Source: Streptosporangiaceae bacterium
Lineage (GTDB): Bacteria; Actinomycetota; Actinomycetes; Streptosporangiales; Streptosporangiaceae
Length of the DNA: 11,969 bases
Assembly: GCA_030042885.1 (NCBI GenBank)
Contig: JASHYW010000562.1
Coordinates: forward strand, 1-11,969
Direction: 5' to 3'
Shown here: piece by piece, positions 1-6,368 of the stretch
Layout: each line of letters opens with the position of its first letter
Position numbering within the stretch: position 1 is the first letter of the stretch
Translations under genes and position numbers: made by a program
The notes under the pieces: generated by a model
The model's input: only the letters and a program-made list of their open reading frames with translations
Databases searched by the model: none
Told to the model about the DNA's origin: nothing

Positions 1-723
1 GGCTATGGCCGCGGCCTGGCGCAGATCAGCCTGGAGGATCCGGAGTTCATGCGAACCCTCGCCGAACAGGCCGCTGAGGAGCTGGCCGATGCCCCGGCCG
101 AGGAGGTCATCCGCTGGGCAGTGGATACCTTCGGGGATCGGGTCTGCGTGACCTCCTCGATGACCGACGCGGTGATCATCCACCTGGCCTCGGCGGTCCA
201 GCCCGGCATCGACGTGATCTTCCTGGACACTGGGTACCACTTCGCCGAGACCATCGGCACCCGTGATGCAGTGGCGGCGGTGTACCCGGTGCGGATGCTG
301 TCCATCACCCCGACCAGGACGGTGGCCGAGCAAGACGCCGAGCTGGGACCACGGCTGTACGGCCGGAACCCGGACCTGTGCTGCTACCTGCGCAAGGTCG
401 AGCCGCTGGAGCGGGCCCTGGCCGACTACGACGCGTGGATCACCGGGGTGCGCCGGGACGAGACCAGCGAGCGGCGGCAGGCCAAGGTGGTGGAGTGGGA
501 CGACCGGCGGGAGATGGTCAAGGTCAACCCGATCGTGACCTGGACCGCCAAGCAGGTCGATGACTTCATCACCACCAACGGCGTGCTGGTTAACCCGCTG
601 GTCTGGGACGGCTACCCGTCCATCGGCTGCGCCACCTGCACCAGCCGGGTCGAGCCCGGCGCTGACCCGCGCAGCGGTCGCTGGGCCGGCACCGGCAAGA
701 CGGAATGCGGCATCCATGCCTGA
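1..723 (+). CDS. cysH: Adenylyl-sulfate (APS) reductase, Fe-S type, 5' end probably outside window
   Basis: This enzyme reduces adenylyl sulfate to sulfite with thioredoxin in cytoplasmic sulfate assimilation. Numbering is from the ATG at 49. The PP-loop-like segment VTSSMTDA, the LDTGYHFAET motif, ITGVRRDE and the C-terminal KTECGIHA (catalytic Cys220) are all present. The pairs Cys111-Cys112 and Cys194-x2-Cys197 are the 4Fe-4S ligands that mark the APS-specific branch; PAPS reductases such as that of E. coli lack them. The frame is open to base 1. The 16 codons before the ATG at 49 end almost all in G or C, and known actinobacterial CysH proteins carry about 10-16 residues ahead of this point. 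I therefore think translation starts left of the window. The alternative is the ATG at 49, preceded by GGAGG at 33-37. The stop overlaps the next gene by 8 bases, so the two are probably translationally coupled. The function is very likely; the start is uncertain. Confidence 0.93.
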   Translation, partial: GYGRGLAQISLEDPEFMRTLAEQAAEELADAPAEEVIRWAVDTFGDRVCVTSSMTDAVIIHLASAVQPGIDVIFLDTGYHFAETIGTRDAVAAVYPVRMLSITPTRTVAEQDAELGPRLYGRNPDLCCYLRKVEPLERALADYDAWITGVRRDETSERRQAKVVEWDDRREMVKVNPIVTWTAKQVDDFITTNGVLVNPLVWDGYPSIGCATCTSRVEPGADPRSGRWAGTGKTECGIHA

Positions 724-1483
724 GCAGGTCCTGATCGCCGTCGCGCACGGCAGCACGGACCCGCGCGCCGCGGCCACCATCAGGGACCTGATGGCGATCA
801 CGGCCGAACGGGCCGCAGAGAGGGCCAGGAAACGCGGGCTGAGACCTCCCGTCCTGCGCGCCGCGTACCTGGGCCACGCCGCGCCGTCGCTGCCGCAGGT
901 CCTCAGCACGATCGAGCCGAACGCCGAGGTCACCGTGCTGCCGCTGCTGCTCACCGCGGCATACCACAGCAAGACCGAGATCCCGCGCGTGCTGGCCAGC
1001 AGCCAGGTCCGGCGGCTGCGGGTCAGCTACGGCGCCACGCTCGGGCCGCACCCGCTGCTGCTCCGCGCGCTCGAGCGCCGCCTGGCCGAGGCCGACCCGG
1101 CCGCGCTCGAAGGCCCCGAGCAGACCGGGGTGGTGCTGGCCGCAGCCGGGTCGAGCGATCCGGAGGCGAACGCCACCATCGCCCGTCTCGCCGCGCGCTG
1201 GCAGGCCCGGTCCGGATGGTTCGCGGTCCGCCAGGCCTACGCCTCCGCGGCCGACCCCACGCCGGCCGCCGCGGTGGCCGGCCTGCTGAGGGCGGGCGCC
1301 AGCCGGGTAGTGGTCGCCAGCTACCTGCTCGCGCCCGGCGTTTTCGCCGACCGGATACTCCAGACCTGCATGGCCGCGTCGGCGGCCGCGGTATCGCCCG
1401 TACTCGGCGCGTCGGCGGAGGTGGCCGACGTGCTGCTTGACCGGTACGAAGAGGCGGGAACGCGGCAGCGGACAGCAGCGTAA
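716..1483 (+). CDS. Sirohydrochlorin chelatase, CbiX/SirB family
   Basis: A 255-residue protein with two tandem CbiX-like halves. The family inserts Fe2+ (SirB) or Co2+ (CbiX) into sirohydrochlorin. The N-terminal half has AHGS (His11) and the metal-site segment LLLTAAYHSK (His84). The second half keeps the fold signature, but its HGS counterpart reads AAGSS (143-147) and its second His site reads YLLAPG, so only the first half looks able to bind metal. This is usual for long SirB/CbiX proteins. The ATG at 716 was chosen over the longer open frame back to 560 because that upstream frame only shadows cysH and the family start is MPEQVLIAVAHGS. The start lies inside the cysH stop region (ATGCCTGA). 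Linkage to cysH favours an iron chelatase making siroheme for sulfite reductase, but metal choice cannot be read from sequence. Confidence 0.88.
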   Translation: MPEQVLIAVAHGSTDPRAAATIRDLMAITAERAAERARKRGLRPPVLRAAYLGHAAPSLPQVLSTIEPNAEVTVLPLLLTAAYHSKTEIPRVLASSQVRRLRVSYGATLGPHPLLLRALERRLAEADPAALEGPEQTGVVLAAAGSSDPEANATIARLAARWQARSGWFAVRQAYASAADPTPAAAVAGLLRAGASRVVVASYLLAPGVFADRILQTCMAASAAAVSPVLGASAEVADVLLDRYEEAGTRQRTAA

Positions 1484-1635
1484 AACTGGGTAAAACCTCG
1501 AATAACCCTCGGGAATGCCGAGGACGCGAGAGCCGCTGATCACGATCCGGTAACGTACGTCCCTCCGGGCTTACGCCGACCCGGTAGAGTCGGCCGCTGG
1601 CCGAGCGGCCCGACGTGCCGTACCGAAGGGAGCGC
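1484..1635 (+). promoter_or_regulatory. Intergenic region upstream of glgX with two small hairpins
   Basis: This gap of 152 bases probably ends the cysH unit and starts glgX. CCTCGG (1507-1512) and CCGAGG (1518-1523) form a 6-bp stem with a 5-base loop; there is no T-run after it, so it is at best a weak terminator. GGCCGCT (1592-1598) and AGCGGCC (1604-1610) form a 7-bp stem directly upstream of the ribosome binding site and could sit in the glgX leader RNA. TAGAGT at 1585-1590 fits a TANNNT -10 box, but I see no convincing -35 box. GAAGGGAG at 1625-1632 is the glgX ribosome binding site and favours the ATG at 1636. Confidence 0.35.
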
Positions 1636-3756
1636 ATGCGTACCTGGCCGGGAACGCCCTACCCGCTCGGCGCGACCTGGGACGGATGGGGTACCAATTT
1701 CGCCCTCTTCTCCGAGGTCGCCGAGCGCGTTCAGCTGTGCCTGTTCTCCGAAGATGACACAGAAAACGGTGTGCCGGCCGAGAGCCAGATCGACCTGACC
1801 GAGGTCGACGGCTTCGTCTGGCACGCCTACCTGCCAGGCATCGCGCCTGGGCAGCGGTACGGCTACCGGGTGCACGGTCCCTACGACCCGCCACGCGGGC
1901 TGCGCTGCGATGGCTCCAAGCTACTGCTCGACCCCTACGGCAAGGCGGTCGAAGGTGACGTCCGCTGGGACGAGTCCCTGTTCAGCTACCAGTTCGCCCA
2001 CCCAAGGAAGCGGAACACCACCGACAGCGCACCGCACATGCCGAAGAACGTAGTGATCAACCCGTTCTTCGACTGGGGCCACGACCGGGCGCCCCAGATC
2101 CCTTACCACGAGACGGTCATCTACGAGGCGCACGTGCGCGGGCTGACCCTGCGGCACCCGGACGTGCCGCCGCACCAGCGCGGCACCTATGCCGGGCTCG
2201 CGCACCCCGCCGTTATCGCGCACTTGCAGCGGATCGGCGTCACGGCGGTCGAACTCATGCCGGTCCACCAGTTCGTGCCGGAGCAGTCCCTGATCGCGCG
2301 CGGTCTGACCAACTACTGGGGTTACAACACGATCGGGTTCCTGGCCCCGCATAACCGGTATTCCTCGGCCGGGCAGCGCGGCGAGCAGGTCGGCGAGTTC
2401 AAGGGGATGGTCAAGGCGCTGCACGAGGCGGGCATCGAGGTCATCCTCGACGTGGTGTACAACCACACCGCCGAGGGCGACCACATGGGGCCGACGTTGT
2501 CCTTCCGCGGCATCGACAACGGCGCCTACTACCGGCTCGACGGCGCGGAGCGATGGCGGTACCTGGACTACACCGGCTGCGGGAACAGCCTGAACGCCCG
2601 GCACCCGCACGCGCTGCAGCTGGTCATGGACTCGCTGCGGTACTGGATACTGGAGATGCACGTCGACGGGTTCCGGTTCGACCTGGCCTCGGCGCTGGCC
2701 AGGGAACTGCACGACGTTGACCGGCTGTCCACGTTCTTCGACCTGGTCCAGCAGGATCCTGTGGTCTCCCAGGTGAAGCTGATCGCCGAGCCGTGGGACG
2801 TCGGCGAGGGCGGCTACCAGGTCGGCAACTTCCCGCCGTTGTGGACCGAATGGAACGGGAAGTACCGCGATACCGTACGCGACTTCTGGCGCGGTCACCC
2901 GGAGACCATGCCGGAGTTCGCGTCCCGGCTGGTCGGCTCCAGCGACCTGTACGCCACCAGCGGGCGCCGCCCGGTCGCCTCGATCAACTTCGTCACCTGC
3001 CACGACGGGTTCACCCTGCACGACCTGGTCAGCTACAACAGCAAGCACAACGAGGCTAACGGCGAGGGCAACCGGGACGGCGCCGACGACAACCGCTCGT
3101 GGAACTGCGGGGCGGAAGGCCCGACCGACGATCGCGCCATCAACGAACTGCGGGCCAGGCAGAAACGGAACTTCCTGATCACACTGTTCCTGTCCCAGGG
3201 CGTCCCGATGCTGCTGGCGGGCGATGAGATGGGCCGGACCCAGGCCGGCAACAACAACGCCTACTGCCTGGACAACGAGCTGTCCTGGCTGGACTGGAGC
3301 CTGGCGACCGCGGAGCGGGACCTGCTGCGGTTCACCGAGACCATGGCCACGTTGCGCCGGGACCACCCGGTGTTCCGGCGGCGCAGGTTCTTCCGCGGCC
3401 GACGGGATGAACCAGGCGACGAGAGCAGCGACATCCTGTGGCTGACACCCGGCGGCAAGGAAATGACCCAGGAGGACTGGGGCGCCGGGTACGCCCAATC
3501 GCTGGCGGTGTACCTGAACGGCGAGGCGATCACCGAGCCCGATCCGCGGGGCGGGAGGATCATTGACGACAGATTCCTCCTGCTGTTCAACGCGCACGGC
3601 GATCCGGTTACCTTTACCATCCCCGAGGCCAGCCTGGCGGCCGGCTGGGAGGTCGTGATCGACACCAGTTCAGCCAGGCCATCCCCGCCCATCGGGGCGA
3701 CGGGCGAGGTCAAGGTACCCGGCCGGTCCGTCATGCTGCTGCAGGCTACGGACTGA
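1636..3756 (+). CDS. glgX: Glycogen debranching enzyme GlgX (GH13 isoamylase type)
   Basis: A 706-residue cytoplasmic enzyme that hydrolyses alpha-1,6 branches of phosphorylase-trimmed glycogen. An N-terminal CBM48-like domain (WPGTPYPLGATWDGWGTNFA, residues 4-23) precedes the GH13 barrel. Conserved region I is DVVYNH (272-277). The catalytic set is complete: nucleophile Asp349 in FRFD, acid/base Glu385 in AEPWD, and Asp457 in CHDGF. The length fits the family (about 690-730). The ATG at 1636 was chosen because GAAGGGAG lies just before it and the protein then starts MRTWPG like Streptomyces GlgX; the GTG at 1615 would add seven Arg-rich residues with no good ribosome binding site. The following pyrimidine reductase starts 2 bases after the stop. 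No other glycogen or trehalose gene is visible. The identification is firm. Confidence 0.96.
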   Translation: MRTWPGTPYPLGATWDGWGTNFALFSEVAERVQLCLFSEDDTENGVPAESQIDLTEVDGFVWHAYLPGIAPGQRYGYRVHGPYDPPRGLRCDGSKLLLDPYGKAVEGDVRWDESLFSYQFAHPRKRNTTDSAPHMPKNVVINPFFDWGHDRAPQIPYHETVIYEAHVRGLTLRHPDVPPHQRGTYAGLAHPAVIAHLQRIGVTAVELMPVHQFVPEQSLIARGLTNYWGYNTIGFLAPHNRYSSAGQRGEQVGEFKGMVKALHEAGIEVILDVVYNHTAEGDHMGPTLSFRGIDNGAYYRLDGAERWRYLDYTGCGNSLNARHPHALQLVMDSLRYWILEMHVDGFRFDLASALARELHDVDRLSTFFDLVQQDPVVSQVKLIAEPWDVGEGGYQVGNFPPLWTEWNGKYRDTVRDFWRGHPETMPEFASRLVGSSDLYATSGRRPVASINFVTCHDGFTLHDLVSYNSKHNEANGEGNRDGADDNRSWNCGAEGPTDDRAINELRARQKRNFLITLFLSQGVPMLLAGDEMGRTQAGNNNAYCLDNELSWLDWSLATAERDLLRFTETMATLRRDHPVFRRRRFFRGRRDEPGDESSDILWLTPGGKEMTQEDWGAGYAQSLAVYLNGEAITEPDPRGGRIIDDRFLLLFNAHGDPVTFTIPEASLAAGWEVVIDTSSARPSPPIGATGEVKVPGRSVMLLQATD

Positions 3757-3758
3757 CC

Positions 3759-4493
3759 ATGCACCAGCTCCTCCCCGGCCCCCTTCTGGAGAATCCCGAC
3801 CTGGCCAAGCTGTACGAGTACCCGCCCGGGCGCTGGCTGCGGGCCAACATGGTGTCGAGCGCGGACGGGGCCGCGTCGATCGACGGCGCCTCGGCGGGCC
3901 TGTCATCCGAGGCCGACCGGCACGTGTTCGCCCTGCTCCGCACGCTGGCCGACGTCATCGTGGTGGGCGCCTCGACGGCACGAACCGAGCGCTACGCTCC
4001 GGTGCGCCGGCACGAGCTCTGGCACCACCTGCGGGAGGGCCGTCCCCCGACGCCGCCCATCGCGGTGGTCAGTGCCCGGCTCGATCTCGATCCGGCCAGC
4101 CGCCTGATCGCGTCGGCCCCGTCGCACGCCCGCACGATCGTCATCACCACCGCTGCGGCGCCGCCCGAGCGCCGCGCCGAGCTGGCCGAACGGGCCGATG
4201 TCATCGTGGCGGGCGGCCAGTCCGTGGACCTGACCGCGGCGGTCAGCGTGCTGGCCGACCGCGGTCACCGGCGGCTGCTCGCCGAAGGCGGACCGCACCT
4301 GCTGAGCCAGCTGGTCGCCGCCGGCCTGCTGGACGAGCTATGCCTGACCATCGGCCCGCTGCTGGCAGGCCCGGCCGCGGGCCGGATCGTGGCGGGCACC
4401 GTCTCGCCCGCCCAGCCGCTGCCCCTCACCCTGGCCCATGTCCTGGAGGACAACGGCTTCCTCCTCCTCCGTTACACCAGAGAAAACCATTGA
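3759..4493 (+). CDS. Pyrimidine reductase family protein (RibD C-terminal-like, Rv2671 type)
   Basis: A 244-residue stand-alone RibD-C domain. The family holds NADPH-dependent reductases of 5-amino-6-ribosylaminouracil phosphate and related pteridine or dihydrofolate-like substrates. Signature parts are visible: LRANMVSSADGAASIDG (27-43), DVIVVGASTARTERYAP (65-81), LLAEGGPHLLSQL (173-185) and DELCLTIGPLLAG (192-204). From memory it resembles Mycobacterium tuberculosis Rv2671 along its whole length, including the C-terminal AHVLEDNG segment. Rv2671 has been reported to have dihydrofolate reductase activity, so the true role may be in folate rather than riboflavin metabolism. There is no deaminase domain and no rib gene in view. 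It starts 2 bases after glgX and has only a weak ribosome binding site, suggesting coupling. The family is secure; the substrate is not. Confidence 0.85.
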   Translation: MHQLLPGPLLENPDLAKLYEYPPGRWLRANMVSSADGAASIDGASAGLSSEADRHVFALLRTLADVIVVGASTARTERYAPVRRHELWHHLREGRPPTPPIAVVSARLDLDPASRLIASAPSHARTIVITTAAAPPERRAELAERADVIVAGGQSVDLTAAVSVLADRGHRRLLAEGGPHLLSQLVAAGLLDELCLTIGPLLAGPAAGRIVAGTVSPAQPLPLTLAHVLEDNGFLLLRYTRENH

Positions 4494-4589
4494 TCCGAAC
4501 GGGGCCGTGGTGCGTGCCCCCGGCAAGGTCAGGAGCCGCAACATCACCAGCCCCACTTACCCGGCCTACCCCATACGCCTCACGCTCGA

Positions 4590-4640
4590 ATTATCGTGGA
4601 TCCTACTACCCGCCGGGGGGCGGTAACGATCCACGATGAT
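4590..4640. promoter_or_regulatory. Strong inverted repeat / hairpin upstream of gad
   Basis: ATCGTGGATC (4593-4602) and GATCCACGAT (4628-4637) are perfect 10-base inverted arms. As RNA the stem grows to 13 pairs with one G-U (A4590-U4640, U4591-A4639, U4592-G4638). Inside, CGCC (4611-4614) and GGCG (4619-4622) close a second short stem around a GGGG loop, extended by TAC/GTA across one bulged C. No T-run follows on the plus strand. It may be a terminator of glgX-pyrimidine reductase, a leader structure of gad, or a dyad operator. The sequence alone does not decide between them. Confidence 0.6.
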
Positions 4641-4822
4641 CAGGCTGCGCAGAACGCGCGGACATGCCGGGGCAGAGCCGACTACGACGCGCTCAAGCGG
4701 TCCTTGTTCGCGGACCGGCGCGGGGTTCGCGCACAGGACCTGGACTGGTTCACCATCCGGCCCGTTAGCCTGGCCACAGGAAAGCCCCGTGACGACCTGC
4801 TCAGGCACCCAGGGAGACCACC
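4641..4822 (+). other. Coding-like stretch of unknown identity before gad
   Basis: In the frame of codon 4680-4682, about 48 of 56 codons between 4644 and 4810 end in G or C, and the residues look like a folded protein (RADYDALKRSLFADRRG, then QDLDWFTIRPVSLATGK). The frame stays open into gad until 4982, but its composition turns non-protein-like once gad begins. The only upstream start is GTG at 4596, inside the inverted repeat, with no clear ribosome binding site. I do not recognise the sequence. It could be a remnant of a gene cut by recombination, a small gene overlapping gad, or chance in GC-rich DNA. Confidence 0.3.
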
Positions 4823-6226
4823 ATGCCGCTGCACACCCAGGTCAATGAGAACTCTCAGGACGAGCGATTCGACATCAACCCGGTTTACGTCCGCGCGATG
4901 GACTTCGACGTCCCGCGGTACCGGCTGCCCCAGCGTGGCATGCTGCCGGGTACCGCGCTGCAGGTGGTCCGCGATGAGCTGATCCTGGACGGCAACGCCC
5001 GGCTTAACCTGGCCACCTTCGTGACCACCTGGATGGAGCCGGAAGCCGAGCAGCTGATGACCGAGTGCGCCCCCAAGAACATGATCGACAAAGACGAGTA
5101 TCCGCAGACCGCCGAGCTCGAACGACGCTGCGTGAACATCTTGTCCCACCTGTGGAATGCACCGGCCGGCAACCAGGCGACCGGCTGCTCCACGACCGGG
5201 TCCAGCGAGGCGTGCATGCTCGGCGGGATGGCGCTGCTCTGGCGCTGGCGCGCCCGGCGGAAGGCGGCGGCCCTGGACGCGACCAAGCCGAACCTGGTGA
5301 TGGGCTCGAACGTGCAGGTGTGCTGGGAGAAGTTCTGCCGCTACTGGCAGGTCGAGCCCAGGTACGTGCCGATGGCCCCGGAGCGGCTGCACCTGCGCGG
5401 CGCCGAGGCGGCGGCCAAGTGCGACGAGAACACCATCGGCGTGGTCGCGATCCTGGGCTCCACCATGGACGGCAGCTACGAGCCCGTGCTGGACATCAGC
5501 CAGGCGCTCGACCGGCTGCGGGCTGAGCAGGGCCACGACGTCCCGGTGCACGTCGACGCGGCGTCGGGAGGATTCGTCGCCCCGTTCCTGCAGCGGGAGC
5601 TGGAATGGGACTTCCGGGTGCCGCGGGTGGCGTCGATCAACGCCTCCGGTCACAAATACGGCCTGGTGTACCCGGGCGTGGGCTGGGTCATGTGGCGGAC
5701 CCCGGATGCCCTGCCCGAAGATCTCATCTTCCGGGTCAACTACCTGGGCGGTCAGATGGCCACATTCGCGCTCAACTTCTCCCGGCCGGGCGCGCAGGTC
5801 GCCGCCCAGTACTACAACTTCATCAGGCTCGGTTTCCAGGGCTACCGGCATGTCCATCAGACCTGCCAGGACGTGGCTCTCCACCTGTCCGGCAAGATCG
5901 CCAAGATGGGCCCGTTCGAGCTGCTCACCGAGGGCAGGGACCTTCCGGTCTTCGCGTTCAAGCTCCGCGACGATATCACTGGATACTCGGTTTTCGACCT
6001 GTCCGACCGGCTGCGGCAGCGGGGCTGGCAGGTACCCGCGTACACCTTCCCCGAGGACATGACGGACACCGCGGTGATGCGGATCGTGGTCAGGAACGGC
6101 TTCAGCATGGACCTGGCTAACCTGCTGCTCGACGACCTGAAGCTGCACGTACGGGGCCTCGAGCATCACCCCCAGACGCAGCCGCCGCCGGAGGTCCAGC
6201 GCAAGCGCCAGGCCTTCAGGCACTGA
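4823..6226 (+). CDS. gad: Glutamate decarboxylase (PLP-dependent)
   Basis: A 467-residue cytoplasmic enzyme converting L-glutamate to GABA and CO2 while consuming a proton. It aligns along its whole length with E. coli GadB: LDGNARLNLATF, IDKDEYPQTAELERRCVN, TGSSEACMLGGMAL, CDENTIGVV, the PLP-contacting HVDAASGGFVAPF (Asp245), the Schiff-base lysine SGHKYG (Lys278), YLGGQMATFALNFSRPG and RGWQVPAYT. The C-terminus ends Phe-Arg-His, with His467 in the place of E. coli His465, the residue that shuts the active site at neutral pH. AGGGAG lies 6 bases before the ATG. No GadC-type antiporter or regulator is in the window, so an acid-resistance or GABA-shunt role cannot be settled. It follows a 329-base leader region with a strong hairpin. 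The enzyme call is firm. Confidence 0.96.
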   Translation: MPLHTQVNENSQDERFDINPVYVRAMDFDVPRYRLPQRGMLPGTALQVVRDELILDGNARLNLATFVTTWMEPEAEQLMTECAPKNMIDKDEYPQTAELERRCVNILSHLWNAPAGNQATGCSTTGSSEACMLGGMALLWRWRARRKAAALDATKPNLVMGSNVQVCWEKFCRYWQVEPRYVPMAPERLHLRGAEAAAKCDENTIGVVAILGSTMDGSYEPVLDISQALDRLRAEQGHDVPVHVDAASGGFVAPFLQRELEWDFRVPRVASINASGHKYGLVYPGVGWVMWRTPDALPEDLIFRVNYLGGQMATFALNFSRPGAQVAAQYYNFIRLGFQGYRHVHQTCQDVALHLSGKIAKMGPFELLTEGRDLPVFAFKLRDDITGYSVFDLSDRLRQRGWQVPAYTFPEDMTDTAVMRIVVRNGFSMDLANLLLDDLKLHVRGLEHHPQTQPPPEVQRKRQAFRH

Positions 6227-6368
6227 ACCTGCCGCTCAGAAGGACGCCGACTCGTCCTGTACCACCGAGCGGCTCCCACCTACGATGGCTACGAGGACGG
6301 GGTGGTTCGTCGGGGGTATGGGGGAAACTCAGGGGGATGGCCCGGGCATCGGCAGGAAGGAGCCGACC
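6227..6368 (+). promoter_or_regulatory. Intergenic region between gad and paaZ, possible paaZ promoter
   Basis: AGGACG (6241-6246) and CGTCCT (6253-6258) make a 6-bp stem 14 bases past the gad stop, without a T-run: a weak terminator candidate. TACGAT at 6281-6286 matches the actinobacterial TANNNT -10 pattern; the bases 17 upstream (TGTACC) are a poor -35. AGGAAGGAG at 6354-6362 is a strong ribosome binding site 6 bases from the paaZ ATG at 6369 and rules against the in-frame start at 6285. paaZ therefore could have its own transcript. Confidence 0.35.

Larger units (their letters stand above)
4494..4822 (+). other. 329-base gap before gad: hairpins, coding-like stretch, gad ribosome binding site
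   Basis: There is no recognised gene here. GGGGC (4501-4505) and GCCCC (4516-4520) could form a weak stem just past the pyrimidine reductase stop. A strong inverted repeat occupies 4590-4640 (listed separately). From about 4641 to 4810 the frame of codon 4680-4682 has coding-like third positions (listed separately). AGGGAG at 4811-4816, 6 bases from the ATG at 4823, is the gad ribosome binding site. I could not define a -35/-10 promoter pair with confidence; TATCGT at 4592-4597 fits TANNNT but lies in the inverted repeat. Confidence 0.5.

Noticed and set aside
1615..1635. GTG at 1615 as the glgX start
   Set aside because: It would add MPYRRER without a ribosome binding site and without family support; the GAAGGGAG site lies directly before the ATG at 1636.
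1921..3597. Long minus-strand open frame (558 codons) opposite glgX
   Set aside because: It is the antisense shadow of a firmly identified GH13 gene in GC-rich DNA, with no recognisable motifs and low-complexity composition.
4682..6223. 513-codon minus-strand open frame opposite gad
   Set aside because: Antisense shadow of gad; there is no ribosome binding site or domain.
6285..6368. ATG at 6285 as the paaZ start
   Set aside because: The added 28 residues are unlike the family N-terminus, and the strong AGGAAGGAG site serves the ATG at 6369.
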